From Stella humosa (GTDB lineage: Bacteria > Pseudomonadota > Alphaproteobacteria > ATCC43930 > Allostellaceae): a stretch of 64,000 nucleotides of DNA. The notes beneath the pieces were generated by a model. It had not been told where the DNA came from. It searched no databases and saw only the letters and a program-made list of their open reading frames with translations. The position numbers and the translations under genes were made by a program. The stretch is taken from the NCBI RefSeq assembly GCF_006738645.1, contig NZ_AP019700.1:1190001-1254000 (forward strand), written 5' to 3'. Shown one piece after another: positions 35,380 to 43,909 of the stretch (positions are counted from its first letter, which is position 1; every line of letters starts with the position of its first letter).

Positions 35380-36398
35380 CGGTCCGTCACCGTCACGCAG
35401 CCGTCCGCGACCGTCAGCGCGGCGCCCAGGGGTGCCGACGATGCCACCAGCAGGCGCAGCTCTTCGGCCACTCCCTCGGGCGGGACGATGACGGTCTGGT
35501 TGGCGTCGTTGCGCTGCACGAAGGAGAAGCTGGTGCGCTGGATGCGATCGTCAACCAGGTCGAGGCGCACCATCAGGCCGGTCCAGTGGGTCAGCGCCAC
35601 GCCGCCATGCTCGGCCTGGAAGCTGAAGCCGCCGGCGCCGTAGACGATCGTCCGGCCGCGATAGCGCTCGATCGCCAGCGGCGCGTGCGGGCCGTGGCCG
35701 AAGACGATGTCGGCACCGGCGTCGATCGCGGCATGGGCGTATTCGCGCATATAGGCCAGCACGTCGTGCTTCAGGCCCCAGTGGCACGACGCGACGACGA
35801 AGCCGGCCTCGCGCCGCAGCGCCGCGATGTCGGCGGCAAAGGCCGCCAGCCCGTCGCGGTCGGCCCAGGTCACGACCTCCGGCGGCACGCCGGGCCGGGT
35901 CAGGGTGTGGCCATGCTCGATCATCGGGCGATAGGCGGTGTGGCCGAGGATGGTGGCGACGCCGGGGCCGCGCGCCGTCGCTGGCTGGCCGCGCCAGAAG
36001 ACGGCGGTGCGCTGCAGGATGCCGATGCTGAGGCCATTGCCGTCGACGATGGCGGGTGCGCGGGCCGCCGCCAGGTCGGCGCCGCTGCCGGCATGGGCGA
36101 TGCCCGCGCCGTCGAGTGCCGCCAGCGAGCCGAGGATGGCGGCCGCCCCCACATTCACGTTGTTGGCGGTGCCGACGGCATCGACGCCAAGGTCGGCCAG
36201 GGCTGCCGCCAGGCGGGCGGGTGCGTAGAAGCCGCGCGTCTCGGCATAGCCGGCCGGCGGGTCGAACAGGCAGCATTCGAGGTTGGCGAAGACGAGGTCG
36301 GCGCCGGCCAGCGCCGGCTTCACCCGGTCGAACAGGCCGGCCGCGTCCGCCACGCCCAGGAAGTTGATATCGCCCAGCAGGAACAGCGTGCGCTTCAT
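35376..36398 (-). CDS. CapA family metallophosphatase-fold protein
   Basis: 340 residues from ATG at 36398 (MKRTLFLLGDINFLGVADAA). The PGA_cap/CapA metal motifs are present: LLGDINFLG, FANLECCLFD, GTANNVNVG, VASCHWGLKHD and VFGHGPHAPLAIERYRGR. Relatives include poly-gamma-glutamate synthesis protein CapA and stand-alone calcineurin-like hydrolases. With no capB/C neighbours and no membrane anchor, a cytoplasmic phosphoesterase-like or cell-wall-related role is more likely than capsule synthesis. It is divergent from the M20 hydrolase gene and coupled to the small lipoprotein gene. Confidence 0.83.
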   Translation of the reverse strand: MKRTLFLLGDINFLGVADAAGLFDRVKPALAGADLVFANLECCLFDPPAGYAETRGFYAPARLAAALADLGVDAVGTANNVNVGAAAILGSLAALDGAGIAHAGSGADLAAARAPAIVDGNGLSIGILQRTAVFWRGQPATARGPGVATILGHTAYRPMIEHGHTLTRPGVPPEVVTWADRDGLAAFAADIAALRREAGFVVASCHWGLKHDVLAYMREYAHAAIDAGADIVFGHGPHAPLAIERYRGRTIVYGAGGFSFQAEHGGVALTHWTGLMVRLDLVDDRIQRTSFSFVQRNDANQTVIVPPEGVAEELRLLVASSAPLGAALTVADGCVTVTDR

Positions 36399-36523
36399 CG
36401 GTCGGTCCCGGCCCTTCGCCTGTGGAGGGGCGGTTTTCGCCCGGATGGGCTGGCGGAGCAATCTCGACAGGCCGGGCACTTGGCCGCATTCTGTCTGGTG
36501 ACTGGGTCGAGGGAGTGCGGGCG

Positions 36524-37792
36524 ATGGCGGACGGCGGCAACGGATTCGGCAGTGCGGCGGCCAAGGTGGACGAGGCGCGGCTGTGGCAGCGGCACGTCGA
36601 CATGGCGAAGCTGGGCGGCACCCCCAAGGGCGGCGTGCGCCGGCTGGCGCTCGATGCCAACGACATCGCCGCGCGCCGCCTGCTGGCCGACTGGGCCAAG
36701 CCCTACGGCTGGCAGGTCAGCATGGATGCGATCGGCAACCTCTATATCCGCCGCCCCGGCACCGACAACGATGCCGACCCGGTGCTGTCCGGCTCCCACA
36801 CCGACACCCAGCCGTCGGGCGGGCGCTTCGACGGCATCTATGGCGTGCTGGCCGCCTTCGAGGCGATGGAGGCGATCGAGGCCGCCGGCATCCGCACCCG
36901 CCGCCCGATCGAGACGGTGGTGTGGACCTGCGAGGAGGGCGGCGCGCGCTTTCCCATGGGCACGATGGGATCGGGCGTCTTCGTCGGCCGCACGCCGCTG
37001 GCCGATGCCCGCGCCGTGGCCGACTATGACGGGGTGACGGTGGGCGAGGCCGTCGACGCCGCCCGGGCGGCCCTGCCCGACCTGCCCGAGCGCACCTTCG
37101 GCTTTCCCATCGCCGCCTTCGTCGAGGCCCATATCGAGCAGGGGCCGATCCTGGAGGAGAAGGGGCTGCAGATCGGCGTCGTCACCGGCATCCAGGGCGC
37201 CCGCCGCTTCCGGGTCGAGATCGAGGGCGCGGACGCCCATGCCGGCACCACCCCGCGCGCGCGCCGCAAGGATGCGCTGTCGGCCGCCGTCGCCATGGTG
37301 GCGGCCCTGGAGAAGGTCTTCCACGACGACCCGTCGGACACGGTGCGCTTCACCGTCGGCCGCTTCGTCGTCACCCCCAACGCGCCGGCCGTGGTGCCGG
37401 GGCACGTCGCCTTCACCATCGACTTCCGCCACCCCGACGACGCCGTGCTGACCAGCCTCGGCGACCAGGTGGAGCCGATCTGCCAGGCCAACCGCAAGGG
37501 CTGCGCCGTCACCGTCCACCAGACTGCGCGCGGCAAGCCCTTGACCTTCCTCGACCTCGTGCCGGGCGCCGTGGACCAAGCGGCAAAGGGCCTGGGCCTG
37601 GGCCACATGCGCATCAACTCCGGCGCCGGCCACGATGCCGGCCCGATGCAGGTGGCGGCCCCCAGCGGCATGATCTTCGTGCCCTGCGAACACGGCATCA
37701 GCCACGCCGAAGCCGAGAACGCCACCCCCGCCGACCTCGCCGCCGGCGCGCGGGTGCTGGCGGAAACGCTGGTGACGCTGGCGGGGCGGTAG
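36524..37792 (+). CDS. M20-family hydantoinase/carbamoylase (HyuC/AmaB-like)
   Basis: 422 residues from ATG at 36524 (GAGGGAG upstream). Dinuclear metal ligands of N-carbamoyl-L-amino-acid hydrolases are visible: GSHTDTQPSGGRFDG, CEEGGARFPMGTMG, AHIEQGPILE and EHGISHAEAE, with the dimerisation-domain phrase GADAHAGTTPRARRKDAL. It would hydrolyse N-carbamoyl amino acids or ureido acids (the step after hydantoinase), or allantoate-like compounds. Hydantoinase-type genes occur elsewhere in the window, but this gene stands alone, divergent from the CapA-like gene. Confidence 0.9.
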   Translation: MADGGNGFGSAAAKVDEARLWQRHVDMAKLGGTPKGGVRRLALDANDIAARRLLADWAKPYGWQVSMDAIGNLYIRRPGTDNDADPVLSGSHTDTQPSGGRFDGIYGVLAAFEAMEAIEAAGIRTRRPIETVVWTCEEGGARFPMGTMGSGVFVGRTPLADARAVADYDGVTVGEAVDAARAALPDLPERTFGFPIAAFVEAHIEQGPILEEKGLQIGVVTGIQGARRFRVEIEGADAHAGTTPRARRKDALSAAVAMVAALEKVFHDDPSDTVRFTVGRFVVTPNAPAVVPGHVAFTIDFRHPDDAVLTSLGDQVEPICQANRKGCAVTVHQTARGKPLTFLDLVPGAVDQAAKGLGLGHMRINSGAGHDAGPMQVAAPSGMIFVPCEHGISHAEAENATPADLAAGARVLAETLVTLAGR

Positions 37793-37802
37793 CGCCCCGA
37801 CG

Positions 37803-38108
37803 CTACCGATCCCGTCGCAGCCGGCTTTCGACGTTCATCCGCTGATGAAGGATGCGGACGATTTCGAGCGCATCGTCCCCTGCGAAGCGGTAGCAGAGAA
37901 GGTGGGCGCCGACGGCGAGCTTCCAATAGCCGGGCCGGACGCCCGCGATCCTGCCCCCCTGCCGCCGGCCATCCGCTATCGCCTGTCCGGCGGCGATCAG
38001 GGCTCGCAGGTACTCGTCCGCCTGGTTGCTACCCCAGCGGTCTGCAGAATAGTCCCAGATCTCGTCAGCATCCCTGCGGGCGGCCGGCAGGAGACGCAGC
38101 CTCCTCAC
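37803..38108 (-). CDS. parE: ParE family toxin
   Basis: 101 residues of the RelE/ParE fold: LRLLPAARRDADEIWDYSAD at the start, then GGRIAGVRPGYWKLAVGAHL and YRFAGDDALEIVRILHQRM at the end. ParE toxins poison DNA gyrase, in contrast to the mRNA-cutting RelE branch; the RILHQRMNVE ending favours ParE. The gene overlaps the antitoxin gene by four bases. Confidence 0.88.
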   Translation of the reverse strand: MRRLRLLPAARRDADEIWDYSADRWGSNQADEYLRALIAAGQAIADGRRQGGRIAGVRPGYWKLAVGAHLLCYRFAGDDALEIVRILHQRMNVESRLRRDR

Positions 38109-38350
38109 TGACCCTGGCCGGCCCGCTTTTCCTGGAGAAACCGCTCGATGTCGAAGTCTTCGGCCGAGCCGCTTTCTTCGCCCTCGATCAGTGCGGCCCT
38201 GAACGCCTCGATCTTGCGCTCGTGATCCTCAAGCAGATGCAGGCCGGCCTGGATGACATCGCTGGCCGAGCGATATCTGCCAGCGGTCAATTGCCGGTCC
38301 ACGAAGGCCAGGAAATGGTCATCGAGCACGACCGAGGTGTTCTGCGCCAT
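38105..38350 (-). CDS. parD: ParD family antitoxin
   Basis: 81 residues from ATG at 38350. The N-terminal ribbon-helix-helix (NTSVVLDDHFLAFVDRQLTA, GRYRSASDVIQAGLHLLEDH) binds the operon promoter; the acidic C-terminus (EGEESGSAEDFDIERFLQEK) wraps the toxin. The antitoxin gene precedes and overlaps the toxin gene, the standard ParDE layout, and the pair should repress its own promoter in the 62 bases upstream. Confidence 0.9.
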   Translation of the reverse strand: MAQNTSVVLDDHFLAFVDRQLTAGRYRSASDVIQAGLHLLEDHERKIEAFRAALIEGEESGSAEDFDIERFLQEKRAGQGQ

Positions 38351-38412
38351 GGCTGTCCTCCGATCCTGAACGCTCCGATAGTTGTTCGCGCGGGTGGCGA
38401 TTGGCAAGACGC

Positions 38413-39351
38413 CTACCCGATCCCGTCCGTGCCTACCCCGCAGACGATGGCGACGACGCGCTCGTCGGCGCGGGGCTTGTAGGCGCCGGCCATCAGGGCG
38501 GCGACGGCGGCCGCACCCGACAGTTCGGCCGCGACGTTGTGCTCCTGCCACAGCCAGCGGGCGGCCGTCCGCATCTGCTCGTCGTCGACCAGGATGAAGT
38601 CGTCCACATGGCGCTCGATGACGGCGAAGGTGCGGGGGTCGGTCGCCTTGGGGGCCAGCGTGCCGGCGGCCGTCGTCACCCGGTCCAGCGTGACGACGCG
38701 GCCGGCGCGGTGGCTCTCGTAGAGGGTGGGGGCGCCCGTGGGCTCGATGCCGACGATGCGGATGCCGGGCCGGCGCGCCTTGGCCGCCGTGGCGACGCCG
38801 GCCGCCAGCCCGCCGCCGCCGATCGCCACCAGCAGGGTGTCGGCGTCTGGGATCTGCTCCAGGATCTCCAGCCCCAGCGTGCCCTGGCCCGCCATCACCG
38901 CCGGGTCGCCGAACGGGTGAAGGTAGGCCTGGCCGCTCGATTGCGCGTGGGCCAGCGCGGCGCGGTTGCTGTCGTCCCACACTGCGCCCTCGATGCGCAC
39001 ATCGGCCCCCCAGGACTTCAGCGCGGCCACCTTGGCCGCCGGCACGGTCTCCGGCAGGAAGATCGTCGCGGGCAGGCCGGCCCCATGGCCGGCGAAGGCG
39101 ACTGCCAGCCCGTGGTTGCCGCCCGATGCCGTCACCAGCCCGCGCGCGGCCGCCGCCGGGTCGAGCGAGCGCAAGGCGTTGATGGCACCCCGCGGCTTGA
39201 ACGAGCCCGTGACCTGCAGGCATTCGAGCTTGAGCGCGACGCGGCCGGCCAAGGCCGCGCGGGCGGGGGCGGCCTCGACCCAGGGCGTGCGGCGCACGGC
39301 GCCGGCGATGCGGGCCTGGGCCCGCTCGATATCGGCGATGGTAACGGACAT
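38413..39351 (-). CDS. Threonine/serine dehydratase-like PLP enzyme
   Basis: 312 residues from ATG at 39351 (MSVTIADIERAQARIAGAVR). The PLP lysine is in TGSFKPRGAINAL; ASGGNHGLAVAFAGHG and the phosphate-binding glycine loop IGGGGLAAGV are standard for fold-type II. There is no C-terminal ACT domain, so it is a catabolic TdcB/serine-racemase-like enzyme rather than feedback-controlled IlvA. It would deaminate threonine, serine or a hydroxy amino acid to a keto acid and ammonia. It is the last gene of a seven-gene operon with the oxoprolinase-type genes. Confidence 0.88.
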   Translation of the reverse strand: MSVTIADIERAQARIAGAVRRTPWVEAAPARAALAGRVALKLECLQVTGSFKPRGAINALRSLDPAAAARGLVTASGGNHGLAVAFAGHGAGLPATIFLPETVPAAKVAALKSWGADVRIEGAVWDDSNRAALAHAQSSGQAYLHPFGDPAVMAGQGTLGLEILEQIPDADTLLVAIGGGGLAAGVATAAKARRPGIRIVGIEPTGAPTLYESHRAGRVVTLDRVTTAAGTLAPKATDPRTFAVIERHVDDFILVDDEQMRTAARWLWQEHNVAAELSGAAAVAALMAGAYKPRADERVVAIVCGVGTDGIG

Positions 39352-39391
39352 GGACGGGACTCCGGTCGGATGGGCCGCCCTTATACCCGTC

Positions 39392-40462
39392 CTACGGGCG
39401 ATCGAGATACTCCCGCGCCAGATTGACGGAATCCCGTTCGCCGACCGCATCCCAGTGGGCCGCCAGCCACTCGTCGGCGGCCCGGCGCCCGCGGTCGCGC
39501 AGGTCGCTGAGGAAGCCCCAGTCGGCGTTGAACTTGCTGGCGGCGCTGAGGTCGAGCAGCTCCTGGTCGGCGCGGATGGCATGCATGCGGATATCGCGCA
39601 CGCGGTCCCGGTGCTCGTCCTTCAGCCAGTCCTCGCGCACCAGCCGCTGGACGAAGCGGATCGCGCGCAGTTCGGCGATCAGCGAGGCGTTGAAGGTGAT
39701 CTCGTTCAGGCGGTTGTTGATCTCGGGCGCGGTGCGCGGGATCGTGTCGCGCTCGATCGGGTTCACATGCAGCACCAGCAGGTCGGGCGTGCGCGTGTGG
39801 TAGAAGAAGGGCCACAGCGACGGGTTGCCGACATAGCCGCCGTCCCAGAAGGACTCGCCCGCGATCTCCACCGCCTTGTAGAGGAAGGGCAGGCAGGCCG
39901 ACGCCATCACCACGTCCAGCGTCACCTCATGGGCGTGGAAGACGCGCACCCGGCCGGTGCGGACGTTGGTGGCGCTGATGAACAGCCGGGTGTCGTCGCA
40001 GCCCTGCAACGCCGTGAAGTCCACCAACTCGCCCACGATGTCGCGCAGCGGGTTGAGGTCGAGCGGGTTGAACTCGTAGGGCGACAGCATCCCGGTCATG
40101 GCCGAGAAGGCGCGGTAGCTCGGCATGTCGTCGAAGTTCCACGAGCCCGTCCACCAATGGCCCCAGGCGCTGGCGCCGATCGGGCTGAAGACGCTGCCGG
40201 CCTGGCTGATGCGCCGCCAGAAGCGGTCGAGTAGCGCGCGTGCCCCCGCCGGACCGCCGGTCAGCTTGCCGTAGGTATAGACGACGGCGTTCATCGACCC
40301 GGCACTGGTGCCCGACAGGCCCTCGATCTCCACCCGGCCATCCTCCAGCAGGCGGTCGAGGATGCCCCAGGTGAAGGCGCCATGGGCGCCGCCGCCCTGG
40401 AGGGCGACGTTGATGGGCTTGGGCTTGGCCGGTTGGGCGGGGGTGGTGATGTCGGTGCTCAT
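39392..40462 (-). CDS. Patatin-like phospholipase
   Basis: 356 residues. The oxyanion motif NVALQGGGAHGAFTWG, nucleophile elbow GLSGTSAGSMNA and catalytic aspartate SFWDGGYVGNPSL define a patatin Ser-Asp lipase. There is no signal peptide, so it acts in the cytoplasm or at the inner membrane. The C-terminal part has DWGFLSDLRDRGRRAADEWL, common in alphaproteobacterial patatins linked to polyhydroxybutyrate granules or phospholipids. The gene sits 36 bases after HyuB in the operon; a functional link to the amide-degrading genes is not evident. Confidence 0.88.
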   Translation of the reverse strand: MSTDITTPAQPAKPKPINVALQGGGAHGAFTWGILDRLLEDGRVEIEGLSGTSAGSMNAVVYTYGKLTGGPAGARALLDRFWRRISQAGSVFSPIGASAWGHWWTGSWNFDDMPSYRAFSAMTGMLSPYEFNPLDLNPLRDIVGELVDFTALQGCDDTRLFISATNVRTGRVRVFHAHEVTLDVVMASACLPFLYKAVEIAGESFWDGGYVGNPSLWPFFYHTRTPDLLVLHVNPIERDTIPRTAPEINNRLNEITFNASLIAELRAIRFVQRLVREDWLKDEHRDRVRDIRMHAIRADQELLDLSAASKFNADWGFLSDLRDRGRRAADEWLAAHWDAVGERDSVNLAREYLDRP

Positions 40463-40498
40463 ACCCCGACATAGGGTCTTTGCTGCAATGCAGCAAGG

Positions 40499-42214
40499 TC
40501 AGTCGGCGGCGGCCGCCCGCGGCCCGTATTGCCGCCCGGCCGCACCCGCCGAGACATAACCGTCGGCCACGTCGTCGGCCACGCGCGCCGCCTCGCGCCC
40601 GGCCGGGTCGCCCCAGCCACCGCCGCCGGAGGTCACCAGGCGGATCGCATCGCCCACGGCGAGCGGCAGGCCAGCCACCTTGGACGGCAAGGACTGCCAA
40701 TCGTCGCTGCCACTGCGGCGCACCTCCAGCCGGCCGGTGCTGCCGGGCTCGCCACCCTCCAGCCCGTAGGGGGCGAACTTGAAGCGGTCGAGGTTGGCGG
40801 CGAACCGACCCTCGGGCGCGGTCAGCAGGAACGAGCGCTCCAGCCCCGTGCCGCCGCGGCGAAAGCCCGCCCCGCCGGTGTCGGGCGCCAGGCCATAGCG
40901 CAGGAAGCGCACGGGGTAAGTCGCTTCGATCATCTCGACGGGCGAGGAGGAGATGTTGTGGAAGCCGCAGGAGAAGGCGGCCGCCCCATCGGCATCCGGA
41001 TGTCCGCCCCAGCCGCCGCATTCCAGGTCGAAATAGACCTGGCGCTGCCCGTCCGTCCGGCGCGACCCCAGGGCATAGGCATAGCTGACGCCGTAGTAGG
41101 CGGCCGGGATCTGTCCCGGCAGGGCGCCGGCGAAGGCCCCCAGCACGGCATTCACCACCCGGTGGCCGATCGCCATGCGGTTGGCGACGGGCGCCGGCGA
41201 CAGGGCGTTGACGACGCTGCCGGGCGGGGCGGCGATCGTGATCGGGCGATAGCAGCCGGCATTGGCCGGGATGTCGGCGCCGATCGCCATCATCACGCCG
41301 CAGATGACGGCCGAGCTGGTCATGTTCAGGGTGCAGTTGACCGGACCCGCGGCCTGCGGGCTCGATCCCGCCAGGTCGACCGCGATGGTGTCGCCGGCCA
41401 CCGTCAGGGTGACGGCCACGGCCAGCGGCCGGTCCTCGATCCCGTCATCGTCGACATGGTCGGTGAACTTCCAGGTGCCGTCCGGAATGGCGGCGATGGC
41501 GCGGCGCATCGCCGCCTCGGACTGGTCCTGGATGGCGTCGGCCGCGGCCTGCAGCGTGTCCGGCCCGTAGCGCCGGGCCAGCCGCTGCAGGTTGGCGACG
41601 CCGACGTCGAGCGCGGCCAGTTGCGAGGCGAAGTCGCCGCCGACATTCTCGGGCTCGCGGCTGTTGCGCAGCAGGAGCTGGATCACCTGCTCGTTGCGCC
41701 GCCCGCGCTCCACCAGCTTCAAGGGTGGGATGCGGAAGCCCTCGTGGAAGATCTCGGTCGCCTGGGCGTAGTAGCTGCCCGGCGCGCCGCCGCCCACGTC
41801 CAGGTGGTGGACCAGAATGCCGGCGATCGCCACCAGCCGGCCGTCGACGAAGACCGGCTTGAAGGTCTGGATGTCGGGCAGGTGCTGGCCGCCGGCATAG
41901 GGGTCGTTGGTGACGATGACGTCGCCCTCGTCCCAGCCTTCGATCGGGAAGGGGCCGGCCAGGATGTCGGCCAGGCAGCTCGGCATGGAATTCAGGTGCA
42001 CCGGCATGCGCGCCGCCTGGGCGATGCTGCGGCCGTTCGCGTCAAAGACGCAGGTCGAATAGTCCAGGATCTCGCGCACCACCGACGACCGGCTGGTGCG
42101 CCAGACGGTGATGCTCATTTCCTCGGCCGCGGCCACCAGGGCGTGGCGGATGATCTCCAGTCGGATGGGATCGGGGCGGATCGGGTCGGGCCGGATGGGG
42201 TCGGGTGCCGTCAT
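40499..42214 (-). CDS. Hydantoinase B/oxoprolinase family protein (HyuB), second set
   Basis: 571 residues, full length for HyuB. ATG at 42214 gives the odd start MTAPDPIRPDPIRPDPIRLE, in which the unit DPIRP repeats three times. The core has VTNDPYAGGQHLPDIQTFKP, HHLDVGGGAPGSYYAQATEI and FHEGFRIPPLKLVERGR, and near the end RFGTGLERS-type and LVTSGGGGWGDP signatures. It works with the HyuA encoded first in the operon to open a cyclic amide using ATP. Its start overlaps the permease stop by four bases. A downstream ATG in the LEIIRHALVAAAEEMS region is too late to be the start. Confidence 0.92.
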   Translation of the reverse strand: MTAPDPIRPDPIRPDPIRLEIIRHALVAAAEEMSITVWRTSRSSVVREILDYSTCVFDANGRSIAQAARMPVHLNSMPSCLADILAGPFPIEGWDEGDVIVTNDPYAGGQHLPDIQTFKPVFVDGRLVAIAGILVHHLDVGGGAPGSYYAQATEIFHEGFRIPPLKLVERGRRNEQVIQLLLRNSREPENVGGDFASQLAALDVGVANLQRLARRYGPDTLQAAADAIQDQSEAAMRRAIAAIPDGTWKFTDHVDDDGIEDRPLAVAVTLTVAGDTIAVDLAGSSPQAAGPVNCTLNMTSSAVICGVMMAIGADIPANAGCYRPITIAAPPGSVVNALSPAPVANRMAIGHRVVNAVLGAFAGALPGQIPAAYYGVSYAYALGSRRTDGQRQVYFDLECGGWGGHPDADGAAAFSCGFHNISSSPVEMIEATYPVRFLRYGLAPDTGGAGFRRGGTGLERSFLLTAPEGRFAANLDRFKFAPYGLEGGEPGSTGRLEVRRSGSDDWQSLPSKVAGLPLAVGDAIRLVTSGGGGWGDPAGREAARVADDVADGYVSAGAAGRQYGPRAAAAD

Positions 42215-43035
42215 GTCCGGTCGGTTTCGGCCATGCGCGGCTGCCAGGTCATCAGCCGGCGCTCGACGATGCCGACGATGCCGTCCAGCACCAGGGCGAA
42301 CGCCGTCAGCACGGCGATGCCGGCGAAGACGGTGTTGATGTCGAACGTCGCCTCGGCCTGGAGGATCAGGTAGCCGACGCCGCGGGCCGACCCCAGATAC
42401 TCGCCCACCACCGCGCCCACGAAGGCCAGGCCCACGGCATTGTGCAGGCTGGCGAAGACCCAACTGGTGGCACTCGGCAGGTAGATCGCGGTCAGCAGTT
42501 GGCGCCGGTTGGCGCCCAGCATGCGGGCGTTGGCGAGGATGGTCGGGCTCACCTCGCGCACGCCCTGGTAGACGTTGAAGAAGACGATGAAGAAGACCAG
42601 CGTCACGCCCAGCGCCACCTTGGACCACATGCCGAGCCCGAACCACACCGCGAAGATCGGCGCCAGCACGACGCGCGGCATGGAGTTCGCCGCCTTGATG
42701 TAGGGGTCGAGGATGGCCGACGCCATTTCCGACAGGCCGAGCCACAGGCCGATCAGCAGGCCCGCGACCGAGCCGATGGCAAAGGCCAGCATGGTCTCCA
42801 CCAGCGTGATCCACAGGTGGCCGTAGATCTCGCCCGACACGAACCAGTCGACGATGCGGTCGGCAACCTTCAGCGGCTCGCCGAAGAAGAAGGCGGCGCG
42901 GTTGGGCCGGTCGAAATAGAAGTTGGGCAGCAGGCCCGGCACCGTCAGCAGGTGCCAGGCGACGAGGACGGCGACCAGGAGCGCCACCTGGTAGATGCGC
43001 AGCCGCACGCGGCTGATGCGCAGACGGGTTGCCAT
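42211..43035 (-). CDS. ABC transporter permease, SsuC/TauC-like
   Basis: 274 residues with about six membrane helices. The EAA loop, ILANARMLGANRRQLLTAIY (about residues 172-191), and AVVGEYLGSARGVGYLILQA are typical of nitrate/sulfonate/taurine-type permeases. It pairs with the ATPase gene six bases upstream. These transporters import small anionic or N-/S-containing organic molecules, here probably the substrate of the flanking oxoprolinase-type enzyme. Confidence 0.92.
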   Translation of the reverse strand: MATRLRISRVRLRIYQVALLVAVLVAWHLLTVPGLLPNFYFDRPNRAAFFFGEPLKVADRIVDWFVSGEIYGHLWITLVETMLAFAIGSVAGLLIGLWLGLSEMASAILDPYIKAANSMPRVVLAPIFAVWFGLGMWSKVALGVTLVFFIVFFNVYQGVREVSPTILANARMLGANRRQLLTAIYLPSATSWVFASLHNAVGLAFVGAVVGEYLGSARGVGYLILQAEATFDINTVFAGIAVLTAFALVLDGIVGIVERRLMTWQPRMAETDRT

Positions 43036-43041
43036 CGCCGT

Positions 43042-43887
43042 TCAGGCCGCCCGCTGCCGGGCATAGGCCTTCAGTACTTCTTCGCGCATCACGTTCCAGA
43101 TGTCCTTGTGGAAGGCGAGGAAGCCGGGGTCCATGCGGATCTCCGACACGTCGCGCGGCCGCGGCAGGTCGATGACGAAGTCGCCGATCGGGTGCGTGCC
43201 GGGGCCGGCTGACAGGGCGACAACCCGGTCGGACAGCGCGATCGCCTCCTCCAGGTCGTGGGTGATGAAGAGGACGGACTTGCGGTTGGCCGCCCACAGC
43301 GCCAGCAACTCGTTCTCCATGAGCTGGCGGGTCTGCACGTCGAGCGCGGAGAAGGGTTCGTCCATCAGCAGGATGTCGGGGTCGAGGATCAGCGTCTGGG
43401 CCAGCGCCAGGCGCTTGCGCATGCCGCCCGAAAGCTGGTGCGGGTAGCGGTCGCCGAAGCCCGACAGCCCCACCCGCCGCAGCCATTCCTGGCCGCGCTC
43501 GACCGCCTCGGCCCGCGCCACGCCGCGGAACTCCAGCCCGGCCACGACATTGCCGATGGCGTTGCGCCATGGCATCAGCGCGTCGGTCTGGAACATGTAG
43601 CCCGCCCGCCGGTTCACGCTGCCGTCGAACGCCATCGGCTGGCCGAACACCTCGACCGTGCCCGACGACGGCGCCAGCAGCCCGGCGGCGACGTTGAGCA
43701 GGGTCGACTTGCCGCAGCCGGTCGGCCCCACCACCGACACGAACTCGCCCGCCTCGACCACCAGCGTGGTGTCGGCGACCGCCGTGTAGGTGCCCTGGCC
43801 GTCCGGCGACGGGAAGCGGCAGGTGATGTCGCGCAGCGCCAAGGCCGGGGTATGGCTGGCCGGCGTATGGCTGACCGGGATCGTCAT
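43042..43887 (-). CDS. ABC transporter ATP-binding protein, SsuB/TauB-like
   Basis: 281 residues from ATG at 43887. Walker A is VGPTGCGKSTLLN, the signature LSGGMRKRLALAQTLI, Walker B ILLMDEPFSALD and the H-loop LFITHDLEEAIALSD. The N-terminus carries a short SHTPASHTPA repeat. It drives the importer with the following permease. A longer start at 43950 would overlap the binding-protein gene and lacks conserved sequence. Confidence 0.93.
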   Translation of the reverse strand: MTIPVSHTPASHTPALALRDITCRFPSPDGQGTYTAVADTTLVVEAGEFVSVVGPTGCGKSTLLNVAAGLLAPSSGTVEVFGQPMAFDGSVNRRAGYMFQTDALMPWRNAIGNVVAGLEFRGVARAEAVERGQEWLRRVGLSGFGDRYPHQLSGGMRKRLALAQTLILDPDILLMDEPFSALDVQTRQLMENELLALWAANRKSVLFITHDLEEAIALSDRVVALSAGPGTHPIGDFVIDLPRPRDVSEIRMDPGFLAFHKDIWNVMREEVLKAYARQRAA

Positions 43888-43909
43888 CTGGCCGCTTCCG
43901 TCCTGCCGC

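Noticed and set aside
37782-37799. Hairpin CGGGGCG-GTAG-CGCCCCG at the end of the carbamoylase gene as a terminator
   Set aside because: It has only seven base pairs, overlaps the stop codon and lacks any U-tract; a stem of this size is common by chance in such GC-rich DNA.
37803-38350. ParDE as part of a defence island
   Set aside because: It is an ordinary isolated type II toxin-antitoxin pair among metabolic genes, with no defence genes adjacent.
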